Part shown: one piece after another, positions 11,637 to 20,946 of the stretch
Position numbering within the stretch: the stretch's first letter is position 1
How the letters are laid out: every line of letters starts with the position of its first letter
Program-made: the position numbers and the translations under genes
Notes under the pieces: model-generated
Seen by the model: only the letters and a program-made list of their open reading frames with translations
Databases searched by the model: none
What the model was told of the DNA's origin: nothing
NCBI GenBank assembly: GCA_009789175.1
Contig: CP046866.1
Span: 2,356,001-2,420,000, forward strand
DNA from: Salinibaculum litoreum
GTDB taxonomy: Archaea > Halobacteriota > Halobacteria > Halobacteriales > Haloarculaceae
Direction of reading: 5' to 3'
Length of the DNA stretch: 64,000 bases

Positions 11637-12179
11637 ATGGTAGTCGAACTCGTCGCGACGGCGGTGTGGGCGATGTTGCCCGCATACGTCCCGAACAACG
11701 CCGCCGTCCTGTTCGGTGGCGGCCGCCCCATAGACGGCGGGCGGACGATGGGCGACCGACGGATGCTCGGCGACGGCAAGACCTGGCGGGGAACTGCCGC
11801 CGGCTGGGGGGCTGGCATTGTGCTCGCAGTGGTGTTGAACCAGCTCGTCGAGCCAGCCAGTGACGCGCTCGGTATCGCGCTCCCGGAGTTTCCCCTCGCT
11901 GCCGCGCTGGCGCTGCCCCTTGGTGCAATGCTGGGTGACATCGGAGCCTCCTTCCTCAAACGGCGAACCGGCCGGGAACGCGGAGCGATGTTCCCCGGCG
12001 TCGACCAGCTTGATTTCGTGGTCGGGGCGCTACTGTTGGCCCTGCTGGCCGCACCCGGCTGGTTCGGGGAGACGTTCACGACCGGCGTGCTGGTGGTCGT
12101 CCTCGTGTTGACGCCGGTGTTGCACGTCACAACGAACGGTATCGCCTACGCACTCGGGCTGAAAGACGAACCCTGGTGA
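11637..12179 (+). CDS. carS: CDP-2,3-bis-(O-geranylgeranyl)-sn-glycerol synthase (CDP-archaeol synthase)
   Basis: A 180-residue integral membrane enzyme that transfers CMP from CTP to unsaturated archaetidic acid, activating ether lipids for head-group attachment. The family marks are [34 protein letters not shown] and the carboxylate-rich [21 protein letters not shown], with four to five hydrophobic helices. Length is normal. It is divergent from proline dehydrogenase with 96 bases between the starts, and GTTAAGG about 26 bases before the ATG is a likely TATA box. Confidence 0.93.
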   Translation: MVVELVATAVWAMLPAYVPNNAAVLFGGGRPIDGGRTMGDRRMLGDGKTWRGTAAGWGAGIVLAVVLNQLVEPASDALGIALPEFPLAAALALPLGAMLGDIGASFLKRRTGRERGAMFPGVDQLDFVVGALLLALLAAPGWFGETFTTGVLVVVLVLTPVLHVTTNGIAYALGLKDEPW

Positions 12180-12252
12180 GCGAAGGTACGGCCGGGGCGA
12201 TGGCCGACCAGAAGTGGTGTGTTTTTCACCCCTGACCGACGATAGGCGGGTA

Positions 12253-13374
12253 ATGAGTACACGCGGCCGGACGCTGCAGGTCGGGACGCGAGGGTCTGAC
12301 CTGGCGTTACGACAGGCAAGCACCGTCAAGGAGACTCTCGAACAGCGCCGGCTCACCGTCGACCTCGTCGAGGTACAGACCACCGGCGACCAGCTCCGCG
12401 AGGAGCTCATCCACCAGCTGGGCACCACCGGCGCGTTCGTCCGGAGCTTAGACGAGAAAGTCATCGAGGGGGAACTGGAGGCGGCCATCCACTCGATGAA
12501 AGACGTCCCCACCGACCAGCCCGAAGACCTCGTCATCGCGGGCATCCCCGAGCGAGCCCACCCCGGTGACGTGCTGGTCACGCCCGACGGGACGAACCTC
12601 GAAGACCTCCCGGAGGGAGCAACGGTGGGCACATCCAGTCTCCGCCGGGGGGCACAGCTACTGGCGGCCCGTTCCGACCTCACCATCGAGCCGCTACGGG
12701 GCAACGTCGACACGCGCGTCGAGAAACTGCTCGCGCCGACGCTCCAGCGCGACCACGAGCGCCGGCTCGAAGCCGAAAGCGAAGACGAGGACGACGAGGG
12801 TGACGACGAGGACGCCCCAACGTTCGAACAGACCGCCGAAGAGTGGTTCAACGGGCTCGCCGAAGTCGAGCGGCGCGCACTCGAACGTGAAGTCGAGACG
12901 GAGTACGACGCCATCTGTCTGGCCGAGGCCGGCCTCAAGCGCAGCGGGCTGCTCCACCACCTGGAGTACCAGCGACTCGACCCCGCATCGTTCGTCCCGG
13001 CACCGGGACAGGGGGCGCTCGCGGTGACTGCCGTAGACGGCGAACTCGCCGAGTTCCTCTATGACGTGCTCGACCACCCGCCGACGCGGGTCGCAACGAC
13101 CGTCGAGCGGACCATCCTCGCGGAACTGGGCGGGGGGTGTGTCGCCCCGCTTGGAGTTCACGCCAGCCTGCAGGGCGAGGTCGTCACCACCAGCGTCCGC
13201 GTCCTCTCCCAGGACGGGACCGAGGACATCCGTGAGACGAGAGACCTCCCGGTCGAGCGCCACGCCACGGCAGCGGCGGAGTTTGCCGCGGACCTCGCCG
13301 CTGACGGGGCCAGGGACCTCATCGACGAAGCAAAGCGTGAGCAGCCCGACGACGCCAAACGAACGGATGAGTGA
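12253..13374 (+). CDS. hemC: Hydroxymethylbilane synthase (porphobilinogen deaminase)
   Basis: A 373-residue enzyme that joins four porphobilinogens into hydroxymethylbilane. It has VGTRGSDLALRQA at the start, the Asp loop AIHSMKDVPTD, GTSSLRRGAQL, the PAPGQGALAV block and the Cys in LGGGCVAPLGVHA that carries the dipyrromethane cofactor. It is 50-60 residues longer than bacterial HemC because of an acidic insert near residues 165-215 (SEDEDDEGDDEDAP onward), a haloarchaeal feature. It is the first gene of hemC-cobA-hemD, and overlaps cobA by eight bases. Confidence 0.96.
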   Translation: MSTRGRTLQVGTRGSDLALRQASTVKETLEQRRLTVDLVEVQTTGDQLREELIHQLGTTGAFVRSLDEKVIEGELEAAIHSMKDVPTDQPEDLVIAGIPERAHPGDVLVTPDGTNLEDLPEGATVGTSSLRRGAQLLAARSDLTIEPLRGNVDTRVEKLLAPTLQRDHERRLEAESEDEDDEGDDEDAPTFEQTAEEWFNGLAEVERRALEREVETEYDAICLAEAGLKRSGLLHHLEYQRLDPASFVPAPGQGALAVTAVDGELAEFLYDVLDHPPTRVATTVERTILAELGGGCVAPLGVHASLQGEVVTTSVRVLSQDGTEDIRETRDLPVERHATAAAEFAADLAADGARDLIDEAKREQPDDAKRTDE

Positions 13375-14122
13375 GGGAACGGTTTATCTCGTCGGCAGCG
13401 GCCCCGGCGACCCCGAGCTGCTAACCGTCAAGGCCAAACGCCTCATCGAGGAGGCCGACCTCATCCTCCATGACAAACTCCCCGGGCCAGATATTCTCGG
13501 GGAGATTCCCGCCGAGAAACGCGAGGATGTCGGCAAACGTGCCCACGGCAAGGGCACTTCCCAGGAGTACATCAACGACCGACTGGTCGAGCTTGCCCAC
13601 GAAGGCAAGAGAGTGGTCAGGCTGAAAGGCGGCGACTCGATGGTCTTCGGGCGCGGAGGCGAGGAGATGATACACCTCGCCGAGAACGGCGTCGACTTCG
13701 AGGTCGTACCTGCGGTCACGTCGGCAATCGCCGGCCCGGAGGTCGCGGGCATCCCGGTTACACACCGCGACCACGCCTCCTCTGTGACCTTCGTCACCGG
13801 CCACGAGGACCCCACGAAAGCGGAGTCCGCAGTCGACTGGGAGGCACTGGCCGCCACGGGCGGGACCATCGTCGTCCTGATGGGCGTGACGCGCCTGCCG
13901 GAATACACCGAGGCACTGATGAACGCCGGGATGGACCCCGAGACGCCGGTCGCACTGGTCGAACGTGCCACCTGGGACGCCCAGCAGGTCGCGACCGGGA
14001 CCCTGGCCACCATCGTCGACGCTCGCGACGAGGTAGGTATCGAACCGCCCGCGCTGACCGTCATCGGCGGTGTCGCAGGGAGCCGTGAGCGCGTCGCCGA
14101 CTTCCTCAACAACGAACAATGA
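13367..14122 (+). CDS. cobA: Uroporphyrinogen-III C-methyltransferase
   Basis: A 251-residue SAM-dependent methyltransferase that makes precorrin-2 from uroporphyrinogen III, the branch point to sirohaem, cobalamin and alternative haem synthesis. It shows VYLVGSGPGDPELLTVKA, the DLILHDKLPGPDIL block, GKRVVRLKGGDSMVFGRGGEE, VVPAVTSAIAGPEVAGIPVTHR and GTIVVLMGVTRL. ATG 13367 overlaps the hemC stop and its own stop overlaps hemD by four bases (ATGA), so translation of the three is coupled. Confidence 0.96.
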   Translation: MSEGTVYLVGSGPGDPELLTVKAKRLIEEADLILHDKLPGPDILGEIPAEKREDVGKRAHGKGTSQEYINDRLVELAHEGKRVVRLKGGDSMVFGRGGEEMIHLAENGVDFEVVPAVTSAIAGPEVAGIPVTHRDHASSVTFVTGHEDPTKAESAVDWEALAATGGTIVVLMGVTRLPEYTEALMNAGMDPETPVALVERATWDAQQVATGTLATIVDARDEVGIEPPALTVIGGVAGSRERVADFLNNEQ

Positions 14123-14856
14123 CACACACAGTTGCCGCGTTCCGACCGGACGACGACCGCCTCACAGACGCCATCGAGACGCTCGACTCGCTGGGAGTGG
14201 AACCACTCGGCGACCCGATGCTCGCCGTCGACCCGACCGGTGCCAGTCCGCGGACCGACGCCGACTACGTGATTCTCACGAGCAAGACCGGCGCGGAACT
14301 GGCCGCCGACGCCGGCTTCGACCCCGGTGAAGCGACGCTGTGTGCCATCGGCGAACCCACCGCCGAGGCGCTCGAAGAAGTCGGTTACACCGTCGACATC
14401 GTCCCCGAGGAGTTCTCCTCGCAGGGACTCGTGGACCGACTCGGGGACGAGGTTGCCGGCGCACGCGTCGAAGTCGCCCGCAGCGACCACGGCTCTGCCG
14501 TGTTGCTCGACGGCCTGGAGCGAGCCGGTGCGTACGTCCACGAGACAGTCCTCTACCGACTGGTCCGCCCGGGGGACGCCGGGGCATCCGTTACCGCGGC
14601 CGTCGAGGGGACCCTCGATGCCGCACTGTTTACCTCCTCGCTGACCGTCGAACACTTCCTCGACATCGCCGAGGAACGCGGCGACCGCGAGGCTGCAATC
14701 GCGGGACTGAACGACGCCGTCGTCGCCACTATCGGCCAGCCAACGAAGGAAACCGCGGAGGACGGCGGAATCGAAGTAGACGTGGTCCCCGCCGAGGCGG
14801 ACTTCAAGCAGTTGGCGAGGGCTGCCGTCGAGTTGCTCGACGGACCGGAAGCTTAA
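14119..14856 (+). CDS. hemD: Uroporphyrinogen-III synthase
   Basis: A 245-residue enzyme that closes and inverts ring D of hydroxymethylbilane. HemD is poorly conserved, but YVILTSKTGAELAADAGF, CAIGEPTAEALEEVGYTVDIVP, LVDRLGDEVAGARVEVARSDHGSAVL and FTSSLTVEHFLDIAEE follow its two-domain pattern, and position as last gene of hemC-cobA-hemD is decisive. Together the three convert porphobilinogen to precorrin-2. Confidence 0.93.
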   Translation: MTHTVAAFRPDDDRLTDAIETLDSLGVEPLGDPMLAVDPTGASPRTDADYVILTSKTGAELAADAGFDPGEATLCAIGEPTAEALEEVGYTVDIVPEEFSSQGLVDRLGDEVAGARVEVARSDHGSAVLLDGLERAGAYVHETVLYRLVRPGDAGASVTAAVEGTLDAALFTSSLTVEHFLDIAEERGDREAAIAGLNDAVVATIGQPTKETAEDGGIEVDVVPAEADFKQLARAAVELLDGPEA

Positions 14857-14883
14857 GTCCGAACGGGAGCCAACCCGGGAGCA

Positions 14884-16290
14884 ATGGGACCGGTGCCCGA
14901 CCTCGCAAAGCGAGCCGAGGCCTGTGCGAAACGACTACAGCGTGCCGAGGAGGTGCTGCTGGCCTCACACATCGACGCCGATGGCCTGACCAGCGCGGCC
15001 ATCGCCTCGACGGGGCTTGCCAGGGCCGGAATCGCCCACGACGTCCTCTTCAAGAAGCAACTCGACGCCGAGGAAATCGCCAGCATCGCCGCCCGCGACG
15101 TGGAGACAGTCCTCTTTACGGACTTCGGGAGCGGGCAACTCGATGTCATCGCCGCCCACGAGCGAGCCGGCGACTTCGAGCCGGTCATCGCCGACCACCA
15201 CCAGCCCGCAGACGAGACGACCGAGTACCACCTCAACCCGCTGTTGGAGGGAATCGACGGTGCCTCGGAGCTCTCCGGGGCTGGCGCGAGTTACCTGCTG
15301 GCGCGTGCCCTCGAAGACGACACGGACAACCGCGACCTCGCGGCGCTTGCGGTCGTGGGTGCCGTCGGCGACATGCAGGCCGTCGGCGGCGAACTCGTCG
15401 GTGCTAACCGTGATATCGTCGAAGAAGGTATCGAGGCAGGCGTACTAGAGGAGGGGACCGACCTCACGTTCTACGGGAAACAGACTCGTCCCTTGCCCAA
15501 ACTCCTGGAGTACGCAAGCGAGGTCCGGATTCCCGGCATCTCGAACGACGAGAGCGGTGCCGTCTCTTTCCTCTCGGAACTGGAGCTTGACCTGCGCGAG
15601 GCCGGTGAGTGGCGGCGCTGGGTCGATTTGGCCGACGACGAGCAACAGACCGTCGCCAGCGCGCTCGTCCAGCACGCCCTCAAGCGAGGGGTCCCCGCGG
15701 AGAAAGTCGACAGTCTCGTCGGGACGACCTACACGCTCACCGCCGAACCCGAGGGAACGGAACTGCGCGATGCAAGCGAGTTCTCCACGCTGTTGAACGC
15801 AACCGCTCGCTACGAGCGCGCCGACGTGGGGCTGGGTGTCTGTCTCGGCGACCGCGATGGCGCACTCGAACAGGCCCGCCGACTGCTCCAGAACCACCGC
15901 CGGAATCTCTCGGACGGGCTGGAGCAGGTCAAATCCCGGGGCGTCGAGCGCGCCGACTGCATCCAGTACTTCGATGCCGGTGACGACATCCGCGAGACCA
16001 TCGTCGGCATCGTCGCCGGGATGGCGCTTGGCGTCGACGGCGTCGACCCCGACCGACCGATTATTGCCTTCGCGAGCAAGAGCGAGGAGGAGACGAAGGT
16101 GTCGGCTCGCGGGACCGGACGGCTGGTGGGCCAGGGACTTGACCTCTCGGTGGTGATGCGGGAAGCGTCGCGGTCGGTCGGTGGCGACGGTGGCGGCCAC
16201 GACGTAGCCGCGGGAGCGACCATTCCCGCTGGCGAGGAGGACGCATTCGTCGACGCTGCCGACGATATCGTCGCCGACCAACTCGGCTAG
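14884..16290 (+). CDS. DHH-family phosphoesterase, RecJ-like
   Basis: A 468-residue protein of the archaeal RecJ-like group. The DHH domain has SHIDADGLTSA near residue 25, a DFGSGQ block near 80 and the ADHHQP signature near 105. The DHHA1 half ends with the glycine-rich GGDGGGHDVAAGATIP near 435. Family members degrade single-stranded DNA or RNA, and some bind the replication GINS complex; haloarchaea carry several paralogues, so I do not assign a number. It starts 27 bases after hemD and may share its transcript. Confidence 0.88.
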   Translation: MGPVPDLAKRAEACAKRLQRAEEVLLASHIDADGLTSAAIASTGLARAGIAHDVLFKKQLDAEEIASIAARDVETVLFTDFGSGQLDVIAAHERAGDFEPVIADHHQPADETTEYHLNPLLEGIDGASELSGAGASYLLARALEDDTDNRDLAALAVVGAVGDMQAVGGELVGANRDIVEEGIEAGVLEEGTDLTFYGKQTRPLPKLLEYASEVRIPGISNDESGAVSFLSELELDLREAGEWRRWVDLADDEQQTVASALVQHALKRGVPAEKVDSLVGTTYTLTAEPEGTELRDASEFSTLLNATARYERADVGLGVCLGDRDGALEQARRLLQNHRRNLSDGLEQVKSRGVERADCIQYFDAGDDIRETIVGIVAGMALGVDGVDPDRPIIAFASKSEEETKVSARGTGRLVGQGLDLSVVMREASRSVGGDGGGHDVAAGATIPAGEEDAFVDAADDIVADQLG

Positions 16291-17294
16291 GGCTCGGCCA
16301 CCTTCACGAGCTGTTTGCCGATGTTCTCGCCGTCGAAGAGCCCGAGGAAGGCGTCCGGTGCGTTCTCCAGTCCCTCGGTTACGGTCTCACGATACGAGAT
16401 AGCGCCGCTGTCGACCCACTCGGCGAGCTGTTCGGTCGCTGCCTCGAATCGGGGCGTGAAGTCGCCGGCCAGAAAGCCCTGGACGGTGGCCCGGGACTCG
16501 ATGAGAGCCGGGAGCTTGCGCGGTCCGGTCGGTACCGACTGGGCGTTGTACAGCGAAATCTGCCCGCAGACGGCCACGCGGGCGTCGACGTTGAGGCGGG
16601 TGAACACGGCGTCGGTTATCTCCCCGCCCACGTTGTCGAAGTAGGCGTCGACGCCGCTGGGGGCGGCCTCGTCCAGCGCTGCCCGGTAGTCGTCGGTCTC
16701 TTTGTAGTTGATACCCGCGTCAAAGCCCAGGTCGTCTTCCAGAAACTCGACTTTGTCCTCCGAGCCTGCAAAGCCAACCACGCGAGCGCCCGAGAGGCTG
16801 CCGATCTGGCCGGCAACGGAGCCGACAGCCCCGGCCGCGCCAGTGACGACGAACGTGTCGCCAGCCGAGACGTCCGCGACATCTCTCGTCCCGAAGTAGG
16901 CGGTCCGACCGGGCATCCCGAGGACGCCAAGCGCGGTCGAGATAGGCGCGAGGTCGGGGTTGACCGGCTGGAGGGCCGTTCCCGGCGCAGTCGCGTAGTC
17001 GGCCCAACGGAGATTGCCGGTGACGACATCCCCGGGTTCGAAACCCGCGCCGTTTGACTCGACGACTTCGCCGACGACGCCCCCCTGCAGCGGGTCACCG
17101 ACAGCCCACGCCTCGGCGTAGGACTCTCCCGCGGACATCCGCCCGCGCATGTACGGGTCGACCGAGAGATACAGCGTCCGAACGAGCGCCTCTCCCGGCT
17201 CAGGGTCCGGTCGCTCAGTCTCGACGAAGTCAAACGTGTCCGAGTCCGGTCGCCCCTCGGGGCGCTGTGCCAGGTGCCACTGTCGGTTTGTCAT
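16287..17294 (-). CDS. NADP-dependent medium-chain oxidoreductase (zinc-free, alkenal/one reductase type)
   Basis: A 335-residue MDR-superfamily enzyme of the leukotriene B4 12-hydroxydehydrogenase / 2-alkenal reductase group, which reduces activated double bonds with NADPH. Marks are TLYLSVDPYMRGRM, VLGMPGRTAYFG, the dinucleotide motif VTGAAGAVGSVAGQIG, GFAGSEDKVEFL, YFDNVGGEITDAVF and VCGQISLYN. No catalytic zinc ligands are present. Its stop codon interlocks with that of the DHH gene in a shared CTAG. Substrate unknown. Confidence 0.92.
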   Translation of the reverse strand: MTNRQWHLAQRPEGRPDSDTFDFVETERPDPEPGEALVRTLYLSVDPYMRGRMSAGESYAEAWAVGDPLQGGVVGEVVESNGAGFEPGDVVTGNLRWADYATAPGTALQPVNPDLAPISTALGVLGMPGRTAYFGTRDVADVSAGDTFVVTGAAGAVGSVAGQIGSLSGARVVGFAGSEDKVEFLEDDLGFDAGINYKETDDYRAALDEAAPSGVDAYFDNVGGEITDAVFTRLNVDARVAVCGQISLYNAQSVPTGPRKLPALIESRATVQGFLAGDFTPRFEAATEQLAEWVDSGAISYRETVTEGLENAPDAFLGLFDGENIGKQLVKVAEP

Positions 17295-17341
17295 GGCGTC
17301 TCTTTGGTCCTCAGGTGGAAGGATGCAACGGTCGGCAACCC

Positions 17342-17369
17342 GATTCGATATAGCGTGATGGGATTTATT
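17342..17369 (+). repeat. Left arm of a 28-bp imperfect inverted repeat
   Basis: Reads GATTC, two variable bases, TATAGCGT, one variable base, then ATGGGATTTATT. The reverse complement of 17962-17989 matches it at 25 of 28 positions. The pair bounds a 648-bp segment. The repeat is seen directly; whether these are transposon-like ends is inference. Confidence 0.75.
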
Positions 17370-17441
17370 GTACCCGCCCCGGGTGGGGACACCGAGAAAG
17401 ACTAATACCGGTCGGTGGCAGAGGAGATGCTAGGGGGACGC

Positions 17442-17675
17442 ATGCAACCACGAGATATCTTCGACGGGCTACTGCTCGCTATCCTGCTGGTAGTGTTGTA
17501 TATTCAGGTGTTTGGCCTGTCGTTCTCCAGCGAGCGTCTCCAGACAGTCATCGATACGCTGTTCGGGTTGGACCTCATCTTCTATCTGGTCTTCGCCGGG
17601 GTACTCGCCATCGGCTTCCTCGGCTACATGTTCGTCTACCTGCCACAGAAGCATAGCCAGAACCCAACACAGTGA
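17442..17675 (+). CDS. Small two-helix membrane protein
   Basis: A 77-residue protein with two hydrophobic helices (about residues 8-26 and 43-66) and a short polar C-terminal tail ending KHSQNPTQ. There is no family assignment that I can support. ATG 17442 is preceded by a G-rich stretch (GGGGGACG); ATG 17427 and an earlier start are also in frame. It is the only convincing gene inside the 17342-17989 inverted-repeat segment. Confidence 0.6.
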   Translation: MQPRDIFDGLLLAILLVVLYIQVFGLSFSSERLQTVIDTLFGLDLIFYLVFAGVLAIGFLGYMFVYLPQKHSQNPTQ

Positions 17676-17961
17676 GAGTTGAGTCCATACGCGGTATCAT
17701 TCTGCAGAGCAGCCGTAACCGACCACTGTGCTTCCGGCATCGTACCAGGACAACGTGTGACGCGTTGACCGCAGCAGAACTCACCCGTCACCGACAGCGG
17801 AGTCAGTACTCGTCGGAAGGGTGATTCCAAGTCACGAAAGAGGCCGGCAGTGGATACTCGCTGTGGCCGTCATGTTTTATCATCGCTGTCGTCGACATCA
17901 GCCGAAAACGGCGTTGAGAGTCCCCAACTGCGACGGTCGATGGAAGACTGGGGAAGGCGAA
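17676..17961. other. Gene-free stretch inside the inverted-repeat segment
   Basis: This stretch has no reading frame with protein-like composition on either strand. A 62-codon minus-strand frame at 17803-17991 overlaps the right repeat arm and resembles nothing. No RNA gene is recognisable. Counting on to 18023, about 350 bases lack a credible gene. Confidence 0.6.
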
Positions 17962-17989
17962 AATAAATCCCATTACGCTATAGAGAATC
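17962..17989 (-). repeat. Right arm of the 28-bp imperfect inverted repeat
   Basis: Reverse complement of the arm at 17342-17369 with three mismatches. It ends 34 bases before the stop codon of the acyl-CoA thioesterase gene. No clear target-site duplication is visible outside the two arms. Confidence 0.75.
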
Positions 17990-18023
17990 AAGTAAATGGT
18001 AGCGACCGCGAAGCGATGCTGAA

Positions 18024-18467
18024 TTAGTCGCCGGCTTCACCGGCAAGTGCGGCGTCCCTGAGCTGTTCACAGCGGTCGCCCTCGACAGTCAGGTCGGGGA
18101 CCTCCGTGGGCTCGCCATCCTCGTCGATGGCGACGAAGACGAAATAGGAGTCGGTGGTCTGCTCGCGCTCGCCGGTCCGGGGCTGTTCGTGGAAGGCCTG
18201 CAGGCGCACGCGGATGCTCGTGCGCCCGGTCTCGTAGGCGTAAGCGACGATAGCACAGGTATCACCCTGTGGCACCGGCCGCCTGAAGTCGAGGTTGTTG
18301 ACGTGGGCAGTCACGCAGGTCTCGCCGGCGTGGCGCATCGCCGAGAGCGCGCCGATCTCGTCCATCCAGCGCATGATGTTGCCGCCGTGGGCGGCACCGT
18401 AGTTGTTCGTATCGTCGGGCTGGATGCGCTCCCTGTTCTCGATGTAGGTCTCGCTAATGCTCGCCAT
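18024..18467 (-). CDS. Acyl-CoA thioesterase (hotdog fold)
   Basis: A 147-residue hotdog-domain protein of the YciA/BACH group, which hydrolyses acyl-CoA thioesters. The key block NNYGAAHGGNIMRWMDEIGALSAMRHAG carries the Asn/Gly and Asp active-site positions, followed by CVTAHVNNLDFRRPVPQGD and SIRVRLQAFHEQP. ATG 18467 gives the standard family N-terminus (MASISETYIENRERIQPDDTNN shortened here to its first part); a much longer in-frame reading upstream is spurious. Divergent from the P-type ATPase. Confidence 0.9.
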   Translation of the reverse strand: MASISETYIENRERIQPDDTNNYGAAHGGNIMRWMDEIGALSAMRHAGETCVTAHVNNLDFRRPVPQGDTCAIVAYAYETGRTSIRVRLQAFHEQPRTGEREQTTDSYFVFVAIDEDGEPTEVPDLTVEGDRCEQLRDAALAGEAGD

Positions 18468-18613
18468 GCCGTACCCTGCGCCCCGACGACTGAAACGAGT
18501 GTGGTCGAGTTTGGCGTTTTTAATAACCCACCACCTTATTTTTATTAGGCTAGTGGACTCAGACGTGGTTTTTAGCAGCTGAATTAATAAGACCGGAGAG
18601 CAAAGAGCCGACA

Positions 18614-20920
18614 ATGACAGACCGGAGCCCCGCGAGTAGACCCTCAGCATCGGACAGTGGGGATAGCGAGCCAGCAGGCAGTACCGAGCGGGCCGAGCTC
18701 TCGGTCCCGGAGATGGACTGTGCCTCATGCGGTGAGAAGGTGTCGTCGTCAGTGCAGCGACTCGACGGTATCGAGACGATCGACACCCAGACTGCAACCG
18801 GTCGTCTCGTCGTGGAGTACGACCGCCGTGAGACGACGACGGAAGCCATCGTCACCCGGGTCGAGCAGGCGGGCTATGCCGTCGAAGCGGACGAAGAGGA
18901 GCGGCGTATCTGGACGAGCCCACGCGGTTTGAAGACGTGGGCAAGCGGGGTCGTTCTCGCCGTCGGTCTCGCACTGGAGTTCCTGCTGGTCGGGGCAAAC
19001 GAGCAGGTGGCGACGGTGCTTGGCAGCGAGATACTGTTTTCGGACGTGGCCTTTCTCGTCGCCGTCGCGCTGGCCGGCCAGGAGATTCTGCGAGGCGGCT
19101 ACTACTCCGCGCGGAACTACTCGCTCGACATCGACTTCCTGATGTCGGTTGCCATCCTCGGGGCCGTGGTCGCCAGCCTCGGCTTCGGGGAACGGCTGTA
19201 CTTCGAGGCTGCGACGCTTGCGTTTCTGTTTAGCGTCGCCGAGTTGCTGGAAGAGTACTCGATGGACCGCGCGCGCGCCTCGCTGGAGGAGTTGATGGAC
19301 CTCTCGCCGGAGGAGGCGACGGTCCTCCGTGAGGGTGAGGAGGTCACCGTCCCCTCCGAAGAAGTCGCCATCGGCGACCGTGTCGTCGTGCGTCCCGGCG
19401 AGAAGATACCCCGCGACGGCATCGTCGTCGACGGCGAAAGCGCCGTCAACCAAGCCTCGATTACGGGCGAGAGTGTTCCCGTGGACAAGACGGAGGGTGA
19501 GGAGGTGTACGCCGGCACCATCACCGAGAGCGGGTACCTCGAAGTCGAAGTCACTTCGGCGGCCGGCGAAGACACCATCTCCCGGGTCATCCAACTCGTC
19601 GAGGATGCCCAGTCGAACAAGACCGACCGCGAGCAGTTCGTCGAGCGCTTCGCGGGCTATTACACGCCCGTCATCGTCGCCTTCGCTGTTCTGACGATGG
19701 TGGGCGCGCCCACGGTACTGGGGGTCTCCGCCCCGACGGCCGTGGTCTACGGGCTGACGCTGCTCGTACTCGCCTGTCCGTGTGCCTTCGTCATCTCGAC
19801 GCCGGTTTCGGTCGTCTCCGGCGTGACCAGCGCCGCGAAAAACGGCGTCCTCGTCAAGGGTGGCAACCACCTCGAAGCGATGGGGACCGTCGACACTGTT
19901 GCTGTCGACAAGACCGGGACGCTCACCAGAGGGGAGTTGACCGTCACCGACGTGGTGCCGTTGAACGGCAACACCGAATCCGAGGTACTGCAGTGTGCCC
20001 GCGGGCTCGAACAGCGCAGCGAACACCCCATCGGCGAGGCCATCGTCGCCGAGGCTGGAGACGAGGACGATCAGAGAATCGAGGACTTCGAGAGCATCAC
20101 CGGCAAGGGCGTCCGGGCGGACCTGGGCGGCAGGACACACTACGCGGGCAAACCCGGCCTGTTCGAGGAACTCGGCTTCGACCTCTCACACGTCCACGCG
20201 ACGACAGACGGCGGGGTCGTCACACAGACCGTACAGTCACTCTGTGAGCGAAATAACTGTCTGGACCTCCTCGCAGAGACCGTCCCCGAGTTACAGGCCG
20301 AAGGGAAGACGGTCGTGCTGGTCGGGACCGAGAAGGAACTGGAGGGTGTCATCGCAGTCGCCGACGAGGTGCGCCCCGAGGCAGCGTGGGCACTCAAACG
20401 CCTGCGCGAGTTGGGTGTCGGAAAGACCGTCATGCTCACCGGCGACAACGAGCGAACCGCCGCGGCCATCGCCGAGACAGTCGGTGTCGACGAGTACCGC
20501 GCGGAGTTGCTCCCCGAGGAGAAGGTCGAAGCCGTCGAACAACTGGAAGCCGACGGCGAGGTGGCGATGGTCGGCGACGGCGTCAACGACGCACCGGCGC
20601 TCGCCACCGCAACTGTCGGCGTCGCGATGGGTGCCGCAGGAACTGACACGGCACTCGAAACAGCGGACGTGGCCCTGCTCAGCGACGACCTCTCGAAGCT
20701 CCCGTATCTCTACGAGCTCTCGGGCGACGCCAACGGCGTCATCCGGCAGAACATCCTCGCGAGCCTCGTCGTCAAGGCCTTGCTCGCAATCGGCGTCCCC
20801 TTTGGCTACGTCCCGATCTGGCTGGCAGTCCTCGCTGGCGACGCTGGGATGACAACCGCCGTCACCGGCAACGCGATGCGTCTCTCGCGTGTCACGCCTG
20901 ACTCCCCGCCCGAGGAGTGA
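18614..20920 (+). CDS. Heavy-metal P-type ATPase, Zn/Cd/Pb exporter type
   Basis: A 768-residue P1B pump. A cytoplasmic HMA domain carries Cys36 and Cys39 in MDCASCGEK. Transmembrane helices follow, with the ion-site Cys388-Pro389-Cys390 (LACPCAFVIS), the phosphorylated Asp432 in DKTGTLT, SEHPIGEAIV with the class His-Pro, MLTGDNERTAAAIAE and the hinge VGDGVNDAPAL. The CPC site with a GMDC-like HMA domain favours Zn, Cd and Pb over Cu. A TTAATAAG box about 24 bases before the ATG indicates a leaderless transcript. No dedicated metal regulator is adjacent. Confidence 0.95.
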   Translation: MTDRSPASRPSASDSGDSEPAGSTERAELSVPEMDCASCGEKVSSSVQRLDGIETIDTQTATGRLVVEYDRRETTTEAIVTRVEQAGYAVEADEEERRIWTSPRGLKTWASGVVLAVGLALEFLLVGANEQVATVLGSEILFSDVAFLVAVALAGQEILRGGYYSARNYSLDIDFLMSVAILGAVVASLGFGERLYFEAATLAFLFSVAELLEEYSMDRARASLEELMDLSPEEATVLREGEEVTVPSEEVAIGDRVVVRPGEKIPRDGIVVDGESAVNQASITGESVPVDKTEGEEVYAGTITESGYLEVEVTSAAGEDTISRVIQLVEDAQSNKTDREQFVERFAGYYTPVIVAFAVLTMVGAPTVLGVSAPTAVVYGLTLLVLACPCAFVISTPVSVVSGVTSAAKNGVLVKGGNHLEAMGTVDTVAVDKTGTLTRGELTVTDVVPLNGNTESEVLQCARGLEQRSEHPIGEAIVAEAGDEDDQRIEDFESITGKGVRADLGGRTHYAGKPGLFEELGFDLSHVHATTDGGVVTQTVQSLCERNNCLDLLAETVPELQAEGKTVVLVGTEKELEGVIAVADEVRPEAAWALKRLRELGVGKTVMLTGDNERTAAAIAETVGVDEYRAELLPEEKVEAVEQLEADGEVAMVGDGVNDAPALATATVGVAMGAAGTDTALETADVALLSDDLSKLPYLYELSGDANGVIRQNILASLVVKALLAIGVPFGYVPIWLAVLAGDAGMTTAVTGNAMRLSRVTPDSPPEE

Positions 20921-20946
20921 CAGAGTAACGACACCACACGCAGGCA

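Noticed and set aside
16287-16290. Shared CTAG stop of two convergent genes as a regulatory site
   Set aside because: It is a neat packing of two TAG stops in one palindrome, seen also as CTAA near 46780. Nothing suggests more than compact gene ends.
17803-17991. 62-residue minus-strand gene in the inverted-repeat segment
   Set aside because: Its N-terminus is the repeat arm itself, the composition is not haloarchaeal, and no promoter or ribosome-binding site fits.
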